From assembly GCF_002910905.1 (NCBI RefSeq), contig NZ_NEUE01000260.1, positions 1-64,000 of the forward strand: a stretch of 64,000 nucleotides of DNA, given 5' to 3'. The notes beneath the pieces are model-generated. The model searched no databases. It saw only the letters and a program-made list of their open reading frames with translations, and was not told the DNA's origin. The position numbers and the translations under genes are program-made. This document shows, piece by piece, positions 19,258 through 29,019 of the stretch (positions are counted from its first letter, which is position 1; each line of letters starts with the position of its first letter). Source of the stretch: Streptomyces sp. SM11. GTDB taxonomy: Bacteria > Actinomycetota > Actinomycetes > Streptomycetales > Streptomycetaceae.

Positions 19258-19478
19258 TGGTGTCCTCCGAAGTGCTCCGAAAACCACAATCAACCACTGC
19301 ACAGCAAACGAGCTGAGCAACCAAACAACGAAAGCAACGAAACAACGCAAAACCGCACCTCGGCGGCATGGCGCGACCGACCTGCCGGATGCGCGACAGC
19401 ACTCACCGGGCCGCGGTCCCGTCGCGGGCCGATGAACGTCTTATGCCGTTATACGCCCGCGAGGGCTGATAAACGAAC

Positions 19479-19510
19479 GCCCCAGCAGCACAGAGTGTGC
19501 CGCCGGGGCG
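19479..19510. terminator. hairpin downstream of rpsI
   Basis: CGCCCC at 19479-19484 pairs with GGGGCG at 19505-19510, with a further GCAC/GTGC pairing inside. It lies 26 bases beyond the rpsI stop and is the likely end of the rplM-rpsI transcript. Confidence 0.55.
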
Positions 19511-19535
19511 AACGTGACAGTCGAGCAGGCGATAC

Positions 19536-20063
19536 TTAGCGCTTGCTGTACTGCGGGGCCTTACGGGCCTTCTTGAGACCGGCCTTCTTGCGCTCGACCG
19601 CACGGTCGTCGCGGGAGAGGAAGCCGTTCTTCTTCAGCGTGGCGCGGTTGTTGTCCACGTCCGCCTCGTTCAGCGAGCGGGCCACACCGAGGCGCAGGGC
19701 ACCGGCCTGACCGGAGACACCGCCACCCGAGATGCGGGCCACGACGTCGTAACGACCGTCGAGCTCGAGAACCTTGAAGGGCTCGTTGACTTCCTGCTGG
19801 TGCACCTTGTTGGGGAAGTAGTCCTCAAGGGTGCGACCGTTGATCTTCCACTTGCCGGTGCCCGGGATGATCCGGACGCGGGCGATGGCGTTCTTGCGAC
19901 GGCCAAGGCCGGCCGCGGGCTGCGGGTCGCCGAAGCGGCCCGCGAGCGACTCGGAGGTGTACTCACCCTCGACGGGGACCTCGGACTCGAAGGTGGTCAC
20001 CTCGGCAAAGGTCTCCTCGCCCTCGGTGCCCTCGACGGGGGTCTCAACAGTGGTCTCGGCCAC
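19536..20063 (-). CDS. rpsI: 30S ribosomal protein S9
   Basis: A 175-residue S9. The conserved body starts near [17 protein letters not shown] and ends [12 protein letters not shown], the tail that reaches the P-site tRNA. It has an acidic N-terminal extension of about 45 residues (rich in Glu and Thr), as in other Streptomyces S9 proteins. It lies 44 bases downstream of rplM in the usual two-gene operon. Confidence 0.97.
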   Translation of the reverse strand: MAETTVETPVEGTEGEETFAEVTTFESEVPVEGEYTSESLAGRFGDPQPAAGLGRRKNAIARVRIIPGTGKWKINGRTLEDYFPNKVHQQEVNEPFKVLELDGRYDVVARISGGGVSGQAGALRLGVARSLNEADVDNNRATLKKNGFLSRDDRAVERKKAGLKKARKAPQYSKR

Positions 20064-20107
20064 GATTCTCCTCAGATCTTTCTGTATGTCTTAGGGGGTG
20101 GCCGGAA

Positions 20108-20551
20108 CTACTGCGCGACCTGGGTGATCTCGAACGGGACCGGCTGCTGAGCAGCGTGCGGGTGCTGGTCGCCCGCGTAGACCTTGAGCTTCGAGAGCAT
20201 CTGACGGCCCAGGGTGTTCTTGGGGATCATGCCCTTGATGGCCTTCTCGACGGCCTTCTCGGGGTTCTTCGAGAGCAGCTCGTCGTACCGCACCGCGCGG
20301 AGACCGCCCGGGAAGCCCGAGTGGCGGTACGCCATCTTCTGGGTCTTCTTGTTGCCGGACAGGTGAACCTTGTCGGCGTTGATGATGATGACGAAGTCGC
20401 CCATGTCCATGTGGGGGGCGTAGATCGCCTTGTGCTTGCCTCGGAGGAGGTTCGCGGCCGTGGTGGCCAGACGGCCCAGGACGATGTCCTGCGCGTCAAT
20501 GATGTGCCACTGGCGAGTGACATCGCCGGGCTTGGGGCTGTACGTACGCAC
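20108..20551 (-). CDS. rplM: 50S ribosomal protein L13
   Basis: A 147-residue L13, the standard length. Motifs: [21 protein letters not shown], read here at residues 1-21, then [35 protein letters not shown], and [21 protein letters not shown]. It is an early 50S assembly protein and the first gene of the rplM-rpsI operon; the promoter must lie in the spacer before the ABC-F gene. Confidence 0.97.
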   Translation of the reverse strand: MRTYSPKPGDVTRQWHIIDAQDIVLGRLATTAANLLRGKHKAIYAPHMDMGDFVIIINADKVHLSGNKKTQKMAYRHSGFPGGLRAVRYDELLSKNPEKAVEKAIKGMIPKNTLGRQMLSKLKVYAGDQHPHAAQQPVPFEITQVAQ

Positions 20552-20921
20552 TTCGCAGCCTTCGCTTCTTCAGTGGATGGGATCCAGACACACGGCACCT
20601 CTGAAGCGATATGCAGCTGGGGCTCACAAGGCCGGGGACGCTGCCCGTATGCGAGCCACTGGTAACTGCTCCAGGGAACCTACGTAAGGCCCTTCGCGTG
20701 AGAACGACGAAGCCAATACGTATAACAAACCGGAAGCCTACCGGGGAGCCCCCGCACGGGTCAAAACGACCCTGCTGGACCAGCCCCGCCGCACCCACCC
20801 AGCCCCGCCGGCGTTTGAGGCGCGGGGGCCCGGGGGCAGCGCCCCCGCAACGGCGCCGCACGGCACCCCGCACCCGCACCCACCACAGCCCCACCCCGCC
20901 CCGCCCCGCCGACCGCCAAGG
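20552..20921. other. spacer between rplM and the ABC-F gene
   Basis: 370 bases with no gene. The part next to rplM (20552-20760) is less GC-rich and must hold the rplM promoter and leader; a lower-GC patch at about 20700-20740 is the likeliest site. The part next to the ABC-F gene is extremely GC-rich and carries a dispersed intergenic repeat (20801-20822) and a hairpin (about 20823-20850, GCGGGGGC pairing with GCCCCCGC) that probably ends the ABC-F transcript. Confidence 0.45.
20801..20822. repeat. dispersed Streptomyces intergenic repeat, copy A
   Basis: The segment AGCCCCGCCGGCGTTTGAGG matches the consensus of a short repeat (AGCCCGTCCGGCGTTTGAGGA-like) that I recall as common between Streptomyces genes. 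A second, related copy occurs at 25098-25120. Both are followed by a GC-rich hairpin. Assignment to the family is from memory, not a search. Confidence 0.5.
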
Positions 20922-22541
20922 TCACCGCGCCCGCTCCACCCTCCGCTCGTCCCACACCGGCTCCGCCGTCTCCCGGACGACCCCGTCCGAGCCGAAGACC
21001 AGATACCGGTCGAAGGACTTCGCGAACCACCGGTCGTGCGTGACGGCCATCACCGTGCCGTCGTACACCTCAAGACCGTCCTGCAACGCCTCCGCCGACT
21101 CCAGGTCCAGGTTGTCCGTGGGCTCGTCCAGCAGCAGCGCCGTCGTGCCGGCCAGCTCCAGGAGCAGGATCTGGAACCGCGCCTGCTGCCCGCCGGACAG
21201 CTTCTCGAACGGCTGGTCCCCCTGCCGCTCCAGCTCGTAGCGCCGCAGCACCGACATCGCCCCGCCCCGGTCCTTGGCGTGCTCGGTCCAGAGGATCTCC
21301 ACCAGCGTCTTGCCGAGCAGCTCCGGATGCACGTGGGTCTGGGCGAAGTGCCCGGGCACGACCCGCGCCCCGAGCTTCCACTCCCCCGTGTGCGCCACCG
21401 GCTCCCCCGCCAGGAGCCGCAGGAAGTGCGACTTGCCCGACCCGTTGGAACCGAGGACCGCGACCCGCTCGCCGTAGTAGATCTCCAGGTCGAACGGTTT
21501 CATCAGCCCGGTCAGCTCCAGGTTCTTGCAGGTCACCGCCCGCACCCCGGTCCGCCCGCCGCGCAGCCGCATCCTGATGTCCTGCTCGCGCGGCGGCTCC
21601 GGCGGCGGGCCCGCCTCCTCGAACTTCTTGAAGCGGGTCTGCATCGCGTGGTAGCGGTTCGCCATGTCGGGGCTGTTCGCCGCCTGCTGCCGCATCCGCA
21701 GGACGAGCGCCTTCAGCCGGGCATGCTCCTCCTGCCAGCGCCGCAGTAGCTCCTCGAACCGGGCGAAGCGCTCCTTGCGCGCGTCGTGGTAGGTGGCGAA
21801 GCCGCCGCCGTGCACCCATACGTCGCTGCCCGCCGGGCTCGGCTCGACGCTGACGATCTTCTCGGCGGCACGGGACAGCAGCTCCCGGTCGTGGGAGACG
21901 AAGAGGACCGTCTTACGGGTCTCCTTCAGCTTCCCCTCCAGCCACCGCTTGCCCGGCACGTCCAGATAGTTGTCCGGCTCGTCCAGCAGCAGCACCTCGT
22001 CGGGCCCGCGCAGCAGCGCCTCCAGCACCAGCCGCTTCTGCTCGCCGCCGCTGAGCGTGCGCACCTCGCGCCACTGCGCCTTCTCGTACGGGACGCCCAG
22101 CGCGGCCATGGTGCACATGTCCCAGACCGTCTCGGCCTCGTAGCCGCGCGCCTCAGCCCAGTCGCTCAGCGCCTGCGCGTACGCCATCTGCGCGGCCTCG
22201 TCGTCGACGGTGAGGATCTTCTCCTCGGCCGCGTCGACCGCCTTCGCCGCGTCCCGGATGCGCGGCTGCGACACCGACACCAGCAGGTCCCGCACCGTCC
22301 GCTCGTCCCGCACCGATCCCACGAACTGCGGCATCACCCCGAGCCCGCCGCTCACCGACACCGTGCCGCCGTGCGGCTGGAGCTCACCGGCGAGCAGCCG
22401 CAGCAGCGTCGTCTTGCCCGCCCCGTTCGCCCCGACGAGCGCGACGACGGCCCCGTCCGCCACCCGGAACGAGGCATCGCCGAGCAGCACCCGCCCGTCC
22501 GGTAGGTAGTACTCCAGGTGGCCTGCTTCGAGATGTCCCAT
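20922..22541 (-). CDS. ABC-F family ATPase (ribosome-associated, no membrane domain)
   Basis: A 539-residue protein with two nucleotide-binding domains and no membrane segments. Walker A motifs are GANGAGKTT and GSNGSGKSH; signatures are LSGGEQKR and LSGGQQAR; Walker B motifs are LLLDEPDNYLD and LLLDEPTDNLD. Between the domains is a long charged helical linker (ERFARFEELLRRWQEEHARL). ABC-F proteins bind the ribosomal E site and act as translation factors or give resistance to ribosome-targeting drugs; which applies here cannot be told. The His after the second Walker A is unusual. The ATG at 22541 gives the family start MGHLEAGHLEYYLPDG. Confidence 0.9.
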   Translation of the reverse strand: MGHLEAGHLEYYLPDGRVLLGDASFRVADGAVVALVGANGAGKTTLLRLLAGELQPHGGTVSVSGGLGVMPQFVGSVRDERTVRDLLVSVSQPRIRDAAKAVDAAEEKILTVDDEAAQMAYAQALSDWAEARGYEAETVWDMCTMAALGVPYEKAQWREVRTLSGGEQKRLVLEALLRGPDEVLLLDEPDNYLDVPGKRWLEGKLKETRKTVLFVSHDRELLSRAAEKIVSVEPSPAGSDVWVHGGGFATYHDARKERFARFEELLRRWQEEHARLKALVLRMRQQAANSPDMANRYHAMQTRFKKFEEAGPPPEPPREQDIRMRLRGGRTGVRAVTCKNLELTGLMKPFDLEIYYGERVAVLGSNGSGKSHFLRLLAGEPVAHTGEWKLGARVVPGHFAQTHVHPELLGKTLVEILWTEHAKDRGGAMSVLRRYELERQGDQPFEKLSGGQQARFQILLLELAGTTALLLDEPTDNLDLESAEALQDGLEVYDGTVMAVTHDRWFAKSFDRYLVFGSDGVVRETAEPVWDERRVERAR

Positions 22542-22608
22542 ACAGAGCATTGTCACGGTCCGCGAACTCCTGGCCCAACCGGTTTACGTCTCCCTCTAAA
22601 CTGCGCGC

Positions 22609-23460
22609 ATGAGCTTTGGGCAAGGGGGTGCCTCCTGGGGGCCCGGGGGCGGCGGGACTCCGGACTGGGCGGCGATGGCGGAGGAGTCCGCGGCGCGCGC
22701 ACGCCGTAGGAGACTGCTGATGATCGGCGGCGGCGCGCTGGCCACCGTGGCGATCGGCGCGATCGTGACCACCGCCGTGGTCACGTCGAACGGCGGCGGC
22801 AAGGACAAGGCGGACGGGAACGCGAGCCAACTGCCCGCCCCGGCCGACCTCCCCGAGGACACCTCCGCGCCCGCGCCCTCCTTCTCCTCGGTCGCACCGC
22901 CGCCCCCGCCGGACCCCAAGGACTTCATATCCAGCGCCAAGAAGGACAAGGCGCCGATCACCGTCGACGGGTTCTTCCCAGGCAAGAAGCTCACGATGGG
23001 CGACCGCGTCCACCTCAAGGGCGCGACGAGCAACTCCACGAAGTGCGCGACGGGCACCCAGGGCGCCCTCGGCACGGTCCTCGCGAACAACGGCTGCGAG
23101 CAGCTCATCCGGGCCACGTACCGCAAGGAGGGGGTGGCCGTCACGGTCGGCATCGCCGTCTTCGAGACGGAGGCCCGCGCGAAGAAGGCCGTCGACCAGA
23201 GCTCGGGCGGTCTCGCCTCCCTCAGCGGCGGGGGCGTCGACACCTTCTGCCGGGGCGGCACGGTCTGCCTGCGCACCGCCAACTCCTACGGCCGCTACGC
23301 ATACTTCAGCGTCGGCGGCTTCCTGAACGGCAAGCGGGTCACCACCGCCGACAAGGACGTCTACGCGGTCAACAAGGACCTGACGACCTTCGCCTTCCGC
23401 CAGATCCACCGCCGGGGCCAGCTCCAGGCCTCCCAGGCGGCCGCGGACCCCAGCAGCTGA
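22609..23460 (+). CDS. single-pass membrane protein of unknown function
   Basis: A 283-residue protein: a Gly-rich N-terminus (MSFGQGGASWGPGGGG), a basic ARARRRR stop-transfer stretch, one membrane helix (LLMIGGGALATVAIGAIVTTAVV), a Pro/Ala-rich linker, and an external domain of about 165 residues with paired Cys (TKCATGTQ, NNGCEQL, DTFCRGGTVCLR). Similar proteins occur across Streptomyces next to truA without a known role. It is divergent from the ABC-F gene, with 67 bases between the starts. Confidence 0.78.
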   Translation: MSFGQGGASWGPGGGGTPDWAAMAEESAARARRRRLLMIGGGALATVAIGAIVTTAVVTSNGGGKDKADGNASQLPAPADLPEDTSAPAPSFSSVAPPPPPDPKDFISSAKKDKAPITVDGFFPGKKLTMGDRVHLKGATSNSTKCATGTQGALGTVLANNGCEQLIRATYRKEGVAVTVGIAVFETEARAKKAVDQSSGGLASLSGGGVDTFCRGGTVCLRTANSYGRYAYFSVGGFLNGKRVTTADKDVYAVNKDLTTFAFRQIHRRGQLQASQAAADPSS

Positions 23461-23472
23461 CGTGGTGACCGG

Positions 23473-23498
23473 CTCCCGGGCACGCAACCGCCCGGGAG
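23473..23498. terminator. bidirectional terminator hairpin
   Basis: CTCCCGGGC at 23473-23481 and GCCCGGGAG at 23490-23498, with an 8-base loop. It lies between the convergent membrane-protein gene and truA. Confidence 0.65.
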
Positions 23499-23505
23499 TT
23501 CCCGC

Positions 23506-24363
23506 TCAGCAGCAGCCCGCCCCCGGCAACGTCCGTACGTTTCGGGCCTCTTCGGCACGGGCCGCCAGCAACGCGTCCGCCGGGTACGCCACTTCCTCCA
23601 GCGTCAGCCCGTGCGGGCGCACCACATGCACCCCGGGATCACGCACCTTCGCGGCGAGCACCTCCGCGGGCCAGCCGGGCGGCCGTCGCCCGTCGCCGAC
23701 GAACAGCGCCGCCCCGATCAGCGCCCGCACCATGTTGTGGCAGAACGCGTCGGCCCGCACGGTCGCGGTGAGGACCCCGGAGCCCGGATCCCGTACCCAA
23801 CTGAGCTGCTGGAGCGTACGGATGGTCGTCGCCCCCGCACGCTTCTTGCAGTACGCGGCGAAGTCGTGCTCACCCACCATCAGTGCGGCCGCCTCGTTCA
23901 TCGCGTCCACGTCCAACGGCCGGTCGTGCCACAGCACATGGCCCCGGGTCAGCGGATCGACCCCGCCGGGCCGGTCCCCGACCCGGTACGCGTAACGCCG
24001 CCACACCGCGGAGAACCGGGCGTTGAACCCGGCCGGGGCGGGAGCCGCCCGCCAGATCCGGACATCCAGCGGCAGCCGGCCCGCCAACCGTCGCAGCAGC
24101 TTCTCCTCGTGCTCGGCCCACACCGCCTCCGGCAGGTCCACATGGGCCACCTGGCCGCGTGCGTGCACCCCGGCGTCCGTGCGGCCCGCCACCGTCAGGT
24201 CGTACGTCACCGCGGAGCGGGTCACGGTCCGCAGCGCGTCCTCGATCTCCCCCTGCACCGTGCGCCGGCTGGTCTGTTTCGCCCAGCCGGAGAAATCCTT
24301 GCCGTCGTAGGACAGGTCCAGCCGCACCCGTACGAAACCGGGCTCCGCCTCGTCACTCACCAC
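23506..24363 (-). CDS. truA: tRNA pseudouridine(38-40) synthase
   Basis: A 285-residue enzyme that isomerises uridines 38-40 of the tRNA anticodon arm. The catalytic Asp is in [17 protein letters not shown]; other motifs are [25 protein letters not shown], and [19 protein letters not shown]. Two adjacent GTG codons (24363 and 24360) can start the protein. It is downstream of rplQ, the classical position in actinobacteria and in E. coli-like alpha operons of Gram-positives. Confidence 0.94.
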   Translation of the reverse strand: MVSDEAEPGFVRVRLDLSYDGKDFSGWAKQTSRRTVQGEIEDALRTVTRSAVTYDLTVAGRTDAGVHARGQVAHVDLPEAVWAEHEEKLLRRLAGRLPLDVRIWRAAPAPAGFNARFSAVWRRYAYRVGDRPGGVDPLTRGHVLWHDRPLDVDAMNEAAALMVGEHDFAAYCKKRAGATTIRTLQQLSWVRDPGSGVLTATVRADAFCHNMVRALIGAALFVGDGRRPPGWPAEVLAAKVRDPGVHVVRPHGLTLEEVAYPADALLAARAEEARNVRTLPGAGCC

Positions 24364-24393
24364 GTCGTCCTCTCAACTCCCCTGCTCAGCAGA

Positions 24394-24431
24394 ACGGGCC
24401 CGCACCGCCCCGAAGGGTGATGCGGGCCCGT
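24394..24431. terminator. terminator hairpin after rplQ
   Basis: A perfect 11-bp stem, ACGGGCCCGCA at 24394-24404 and TGCGGGCCCGT at 24421-24431, loop 16 bases. It lies between the rplQ stop and the truA start and would separate or attenuate truA expression. Confidence 0.72.
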
Positions 24432-24450
24432 CCCGTGGTCGCTAGAACGC

Positions 24451-24954
24451 TCAGGCGTCCTTGGACTCCGCGTCGTCGGCCGGCTTGGCGTCCTCGACGG
24501 ACTCGGCCGCAGGGGCCTCGTCTTTCTTGAGGGCGTCTTCCTTGACCGCACGCTTCGTCGCGGCCTCGGCCTCACCGGTGGCCTGCTGGGCCACGGTCAG
24601 CGCCTCGACCAGCTCGATGACCGCCATCGGGGCGTTGTCGCCACGACGGTTGCCGATCTTGGTGATACGGGTGTAACCACCGGGGCGGTTCTCGTATCGG
24701 GGAGCGATCTCGGTGAAGAGCGTGTGGACGATGCTCTTGTCCGTGATCGTCTGGAGCACCAGGCGACGGTTGTGGATGTCGCCCTTCTTCGCCTTGGTGA
24801 CGAGGCGCTCGGCGACCGGACGCAGGCGACGGGCCTTGGCCTCGGTCGTCGTGATGCGGCCGTGCTCGAACAGCGACTTCGCCAGGTTGGCGAGGAGCAG
24901 ACGCTCGTGCGCGGCGCTGCCGCCCAGACGGGCACCCTTTGCGGGACGCGGCAT
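24451..24954 (-). CDS. rplQ: 50S ribosomal protein L17
   Basis: A 167-residue L17. The body is [20 protein letters not shown], then [49 protein letters not shown]. It has a Lys/Ala/Glu-rich C-terminal extension of about 45 residues, ending DDAESKDA, as in other high-GC actinobacteria. ATG at 24954 follows AAGGAGAATCACC; a further in-frame ATG upstream is not the family start. Confidence 0.97.
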   Translation of the reverse strand: MPRPAKGARLGGSAAHERLLLANLAKSLFEHGRITTTEAKARRLRPVAERLVTKAKKGDIHNRRLVLQTITDKSIVHTLFTEIAPRYENRPGGYTRITKIGNRRGDNAPMAVIELVEALTVAQQATGEAEAATKRAVKEDALKKDEAPAAESVEDAKPADDAESKDA

Positions 24955-25097
24955 GGTGATTCTCCTTGTGTGCTGCACCGGCCGTATCAGGTACCGGTGT
25001 CAGTTCCCGCGAGGCGGACGCCTCCCGGAAGTCATACGTGCCGGTCGGACGCGGCTTTCCAGCCCGCCCGACGTTCGCCGGACATCAGCCGAAAATC

Positions 25098-25120
25098 AAG
25101 CCCGTCCGGCGATTGAGGAC
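25098..25120. repeat. dispersed Streptomyces intergenic repeat, copy B
   Basis: AAGCCCGTCCGGCGATTGAGG within 25098-25120 is a copy of the same intergenic repeat as at 20801-20822. The preceding bases (about 25069-25085, GTTCGCCGGACATCAGCC) form an imperfect inverted partner. It sits between rpoA and rplQ, an unusual place because these two genes are normally joined closely. Confidence 0.5.
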
Positions 25121-25132
25121 AGAGCCTCAGCC

Positions 25133-25172
25133 CCGGCTGGGGGCACCCTCGAAACCGGGCACCCCCAGCCGG
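25133..25172. terminator. hairpin directly after rpoA
   Basis: A perfect 11-bp stem, CCGGCTGGGGG at 25133-25143 and its complement at 25162-25172, loop 18 bases. It starts 8 bases after the rpoA stop. It may end most rpoA transcripts or set the ratio of rpoA to rplQ. Confidence 0.68.
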
Positions 25173-25179
25173 GAGGCGA

Positions 25180-26202
25180 TCAGTACTGCTCGGTCTCCAC
25201 GAAACCGGCGTCCGCGTCGTCGTCGGCGCCGAAGGCGTCGGCGGCGGCGGTCGGGTCGAAGCCGGGAGGCGAGTCCTTGAGCGCGAGGCCCATACCGGCC
25301 AGCTTCGCCTTGACCTCGTCGATCGACTTCGCGCCGAAGTTGCGGATGTCGAGCAGGTCCGCCTCGGAACGGGCCACGAGCTCACCCACGGAGTGGATGC
25401 CCTCGCGCTTGAGGCAGTTGTACGACCGAACGGTGAGCTCCAGCTCCTCGATCGGCAGGGCGAGATCGGCGGCGAGCGCGGCGTCCGTCGGGGACGGGCC
25501 CATGTCGATGCCCTCGGCGTCGATGTTGAGCTCGCGCGCCAGACCGAACAGCTCGACCAGGGTCTTACCGGCCGACGCCATGGCGTCACGGGGACGCATG
25601 GCCTGCTTGGTCTCGACGTCGACGATCAGCTTGTCGAAGTCGGTGCGCTGCTCGACACGGGTCGCCTCGACCTTGTACGTGACCTTGAGGACCGGCGAGT
25701 AGATGGAGTCGACCGGGATCCGGCCGATCTCCTGGCCGACCTGCTTGTTCTGGACGGCGGAGACGTAGCCGCGACCGCGCTCGACGGTCAGCTCCATCTC
25801 CAGCTTGCCCTTGCCGTTGAGCGTGGCGAGAACGAGGTCGGGGTTGTGCACCTCGACACCGGCCGGGGGCGCGATGTCGGCGGCGGTGACCAGACCCGGG
25901 CCCTGCTTGCGCAGGTACATCACGACGGGCTCGTCGTGCTCCGAGGAGACGACCAGCTGCTTGATGTTGAGGATGAGGTCGGTGACGTCCTCCTTGACGC
26001 CCGGCACGGTGGTGAACTCGTGCAGGACACCGTCGATCCGGATGCTGGTGACAGCGGCACCGGGGATCGAGGAGAGGAGCGTGCGGCGGAGGGAGTTGCC
26101 GAGGGTGTAACCGAAGCCCGGCTCCAGCGGCTCGATCACGAACCGGGAGCGGAACTCGTCGACGACCTCTTCGGTCAGCGACGGACGCTGAGCGATAAGC
26201 AT
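25180..26202 (-). CDS. rpoA: RNA polymerase alpha subunit
   Basis: A 340-residue alpha subunit, the usual Streptomyces length. The N-terminal assembly domain ([20 protein letters not shown], then [21 protein letters not shown]) covers about residues 1-230. The C-terminal DNA- and activator-binding domain ([41 protein letters not shown]) covers about 250-320. It is transcribed after rpsK and before rplQ. Confidence 0.98.
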   Translation of the reverse strand: MLIAQRPSLTEEVVDEFRSRFVIEPLEPGFGYTLGNSLRRTLLSSIPGAAVTSIRIDGVLHEFTTVPGVKEDVTDLILNIKQLVVSSEHDEPVVMYLRKQGPGLVTAADIAPPAGVEVHNPDLVLATLNGKGKLEMELTVERGRGYVSAVQNKQVGQEIGRIPVDSIYSPVLKVTYKVEATRVEQRTDFDKLIVDVETKQAMRPRDAMASAGKTLVELFGLARELNIDAEGIDMGPSPTDAALAADLALPIEELELTVRSYNCLKREGIHSVGELVARSEADLLDIRNFGAKSIDEVKAKLAGMGLALKDSPPGFDPTAAADAFGADDDADAGFVETEQY

Positions 26203-26339
26203 GCGGTGATCCTTCAGTCGTGGGCACCCACTATTTGATGCCCGACAGATGTAACAAGGGTACGGGCGGTACGCCCCGTAAGAGGTGTACCGCCCGGACC
26301 TGACGCTACTGACGCACGGCCGTCACCGGCCGTGACGCA

Positions 26340-26744
26340 TCAGACGCGGCGACGCTTCGGCGGACGGCAGCCGTTGTGCGGCGTCGGGGTGACGTCCTGG
26401 ATCGAACCGACCTCGAGGCCCGTGGCCTGGAGGGAGCGGATCGCGGTCTCACGGCCGGAGCCGGGACCCTTGACGAAGACGTCCACCTTGCGCATGCCGT
26501 GCTCCTGCGCGCGGCGGGCGGCCGACTCGGCGGCCATCTGCGCGGCGAAGGGGGTGGACTTGCGCGAGCCCTTGAAGCCGACGTGGCCGGCGGAGGCCCA
26601 GGAGATCACGTTGCCCGAGGGGTCCGTGATCGAGACGATGGTGTTGTTGAACGTGCTCTTGATGTGCGCGTGGCCGTGAGCGACGTTCTTCTTTTCCTTG
26701 CGACGCACCTTCTTGGCTGCGCCCTGACGACCCTTGGGGGGCAT
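26340..26744 (-). CDS. rpsK: 30S ribosomal protein S11
   Basis: A 134-residue S11. Motifs: the basic N-terminus [60 protein letters not shown], ending [18 protein letters not shown]. It contacts the mRNA exit region of the platform. It lies between rpsM and rpoA. Confidence 0.98.
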   Translation of the reverse strand: MPPKGRQGAAKKVRRKEKKNVAHGHAHIKSTFNNTIVSITDPSGNVISWASAGHVGFKGSRKSTPFAAQMAAESAARRAQEHGMRKVDVFVKGPGSGRETAIRSLQATGLEVGSIQDVTPTPHNGCRPPKRRRV

Positions 26745-26848
26745 GTCTTGACTCCAGATGGAGAGGGGAGGTGATCGGTCCTACAGCGAAGACCGCTGGT
26801 TGCTGCGGGTTCCGGGGAACCGGAGGTCCGCAGTGCGTCCGCTGAGGA

Positions 26849-27229
26849 CTACTTCTTGCCCGGCTTCTTCTTACCGGCGATGGCGCGACGCGGGCCCTTG
26901 CGGGTACGCGCGTTCGTGCTGGTGCGCTGACCGTGGACCGGCAGACCACGGCGGTGACGAATGCCCTGGTAGCAGCCGATCTCGATCTTGCGGCGAATGT
27001 CGCCCTGGACCTCGCGGCGGAGGTCACCCTCGGTGCGGAGGTTGGCGTCCACGTACTCGCGGATCTTGACGAGGTCTTCCTCGGCAAGGTCGCGGACGCG
27101 GGCGTCCGGGTTCACGCCAGTGCTGGCGAGGATCTCCTTGGACCGGGTGCGCCCGATACCGAAGACGTAGGTGAGGGCAACCTCCACGCGCTTTTCGCGC
27201 GGGATGTCAACACCTGAAACGCGTGCCAT
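26849..27229 (-). CDS. rpsM: 30S ribosomal protein S13
   Basis: A 126-residue S13. Motifs: [21 protein letters not shown] (residues 1-20 region), [29 protein letters not shown], and a Lys-rich tail KKKPGKK that approaches P-site tRNA. It is preceded by rpmJ with a 194-base spacer, longer than elsewhere in the cluster. Confidence 0.98.
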   Translation of the reverse strand: MARVSGVDIPREKRVEVALTYVFGIGRTRSKEILASTGVNPDARVRDLAEEDLVKIREYVDANLRTEGDLRREVQGDIRRKIEIGCYQGIRHRRGLPVHGQRTSTNARTRKGPRRAIAGKKKPGKK

Positions 27230-27423
27230 TCAATGGCTCCAGTTGTTAGATCGGGGGTCTTCCGCAGTGCCACTCCCGACCGCCGACCGCTCCCGTGGAG
27301 CAGTGGTACGTCCGGGTCCCCGGCCCCCGCCGGAGGTGTCGTCAGCCGTGGCTTGGACGGGCTCTGCGTATGTACGTATTACGTGCGTCGCGCGAAGAAC
27401 TGCGAGATGCAGGCGGTCGTGCT

Positions 27424-27537
27424 TCAGCCCTGGCGCTGCTTGTGGCGCAGGTTGTCGCAGATGACCATGACCCGACCGTGACGGCGGATCACCTTGCACT
27501 TGTCGCAGATCTTCTTGACGCTCGGCTTGACCTTCAT
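27424..27537 (-). CDS. rpmJ: 50S ribosomal protein L36 (zinc-binding form)
   Basis: A 37-residue protein, [19 protein letters not shown] at the start and NLRHKQRQG at the end. The zinc ligands Cys11, Cys14, Cys27 and His32 are all present, so this is the C+ form; streptomycetes usually keep a zinc-free paralogue under Zur control elsewhere. It lies 59 bases after infA and before rpsM. Confidence 0.97.
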   Translation of the reverse strand: MKVKPSVKKICDKCKVIRRHGRVMVICDNLRHKQRQG

Positions 27538-27596
27538 GGGATGTCAGGTTCTCCGGGTCAGTGCCATCACCCGCCGAAACGGGATGCCGGCAAGAT

Positions 27597-27818
27597 CTAC
27601 TTGTAGCGGTAGACGATCCGGCCACGCGTCAGGTCGTACGGAGAGAGCTCCACCACGACCCGGTCATCCGGGAGGATGCGGATGTAGTGCATCCGCATCT
27701 TGCCGCTGATGTGCGCCAGGACCTTGTGACCGTTCTGGAGCTCCACCTTGAACATTGCGTTCGGGAGGGACTCGATCACGGTGCCCTCAATCTCGATGGC
27801 ACCTTGCTTCTTGGCCAC
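27597..27818 (-). CDS. infA: translation initiation factor IF-1
   Basis: A 73-residue single OB-fold protein ([63 protein letters not shown] given here in parts). It blocks the ribosomal A site during initiation. The start is GTG at 27818, giving the family N-terminus (M)AKKQG, after AAAGGCGAAGC. The 296-base gap upstream, before map ends, probably contains its own promoter. Confidence 0.97.
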   Translation of the reverse strand: MAKKQGAIEIEGTVIESLPNAMFKVELQNGHKVLAHISGKMRMHYIRILPDDRVVVELSPYDLTRGRIVYRYK

Positions 27819-27990
27819 GCTTCGCCTTTCGAATCGGCTACCTTGATCGGCTCCTGCTTTTCGGTGCGCCGCATGCGGGCACACTGATGCACGAGAGCCG
27901 ACGAGTCAGTCTACGTCAGCGGACTCCAAAAGACGAATCCGTCAAGTTTGCCCAGCCGGGGTGATCCTTAGACCTCCCCGGGGGGTCACA

Positions 27991-28148
27991 TCACCCGAGC
28001 GGGTCGGGAGCCGCTTCCACGCCGGCCCCTCCTCCACGCAGCCCTCGCGGGCTCGGCGCCGGGGCGCCTCACATGCTTCGGGCCGCTGCGCCGGACTCCG
28101 CCCGCCGGATCGTGTCACGCGAGCGGGTCGGGAGCCGCCTCCACGCCG
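27991..28148. repeat. short direct repeat overlapping the 3' end of map
   Basis: A 34-base segment at 28115-28148, which includes the last codons of map, is repeated at 27991-28024 in the spacer, with 2 mismatches and an offset of 124 bases. The shared core is GAGCGGGTCGGGAGCCGC. The rest of the map-infA spacer is GC-rich and without a gene. Confidence 0.85.
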
Positions 28149-28951
28149 TACTCCGCGAGCTTCGCGCGGCCGCAGTCCGGGGCGGTCAGGACCAGCGGTC
28201 CCTGCTCGGTCAGCGCGATGGAGTGCTCCCAGTGCGAGGACCAGGTGCCGTCCGTCGTGATGACCGTCCAGTCGTCGCTCAGGGTCTCCGTCCGAGCCGT
28301 GCCGAGGGAGACCATGGGCTCGATCGCCAGGCAGACGCCCGGGACCAGCTTGATGCCCTTGCCGCGCTTGCGGGAGACGTAGTTCAGCAGGTGCGGGTCC
28401 ATGTGCATCTCGGTGCCGATGCCGTGGCCGCCGAAGTCCTCGATGATCCCGTACTTCCCGGTCGCCGGGCGGGGCTGGCGGCGGACGTAGGACTCGATCG
28501 CCCTGGAGATGTCGACGAGCCGGTTGTTCACCCTCATCGCGGCGATCCCGGCCCACATGGACTCCTCGGTCACCCGGGAGAGCTCGACCAGCTCCGGAGC
28601 GTGACCGGTGCCCACGAAGGCCGTGTACGCCGCGTCGCCGTGCCAGCCGTCGATGATCGCACCGGCGTCGATCGAGATGATGTCGCCGTCCTTCAGAACG
28701 GTCTTCTCGTCCGGGATGCCGTGGACGACGACCTCGTTGACCGAGGTGCAGATGGTCGCGGGGAACCCGCCGTAGCCGAGGAAGTTCGACTTCGCGCCGT
28801 GGTCGGCGATCACCTTGCGGGCCACCTGGTCCAGGTCGTGCGTGGTGGCCCCGGGGACGGCGGCCTCACGGGTGGCGGCGTGCATGGCAGCGACCACCAG
28901 GCCCGCCTCGCGCATCTTCGCGATCTGCTCGGGGGTCTTGATCTGCACCAT
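28115..28951 (-). CDS. map: methionine aminopeptidase, type I
   Basis: A 278-residue M24 metallopeptidase that removes N-terminal Met from nascent proteins. Metal ligands are visible in SIDAGAIIDGWHGDAAY (two Asp), GGHGIGTEMH (His), AIEPM (Glu) and WEHSIALTEQGP (Glu); His in NEVVVHGIP is the substrate-binding residue. It is the third gene of secY-adk-map. The C-terminus is a few residues past the conserved fold, and its coding end is duplicated downstream. Confidence 0.97.
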   Translation of the reverse strand: MVQIKTPEQIAKMREAGLVVAAMHAATREAAVPGATTHDLDQVARKVIADHGAKSNFLGYGGFPATICTSVNEVVVHGIPDEKTVLKDGDIISIDAGAIIDGWHGDAAYTAFVGTGHAPELVELSRVTEESMWAGIAAMRVNNRLVDISRAIESYVRRQPRPATGKYGIIEDFGGHGIGTEMHMDPHLLNYVSRKRGKGIKLVPGVCLAIEPMVSLGTARTETLSDDWTVITTDGTWSSHWEHSIALTEQGPLVLTAPDCGRAKLAEYGVEAAPDPLA

Positions 28952-29019
28952 TGCTCGGCGCCTCTCTGCATCGACGGTGACGGGTACGGCTCGGCGTGTT
29001 CAACGATACGGGCGCAAGC

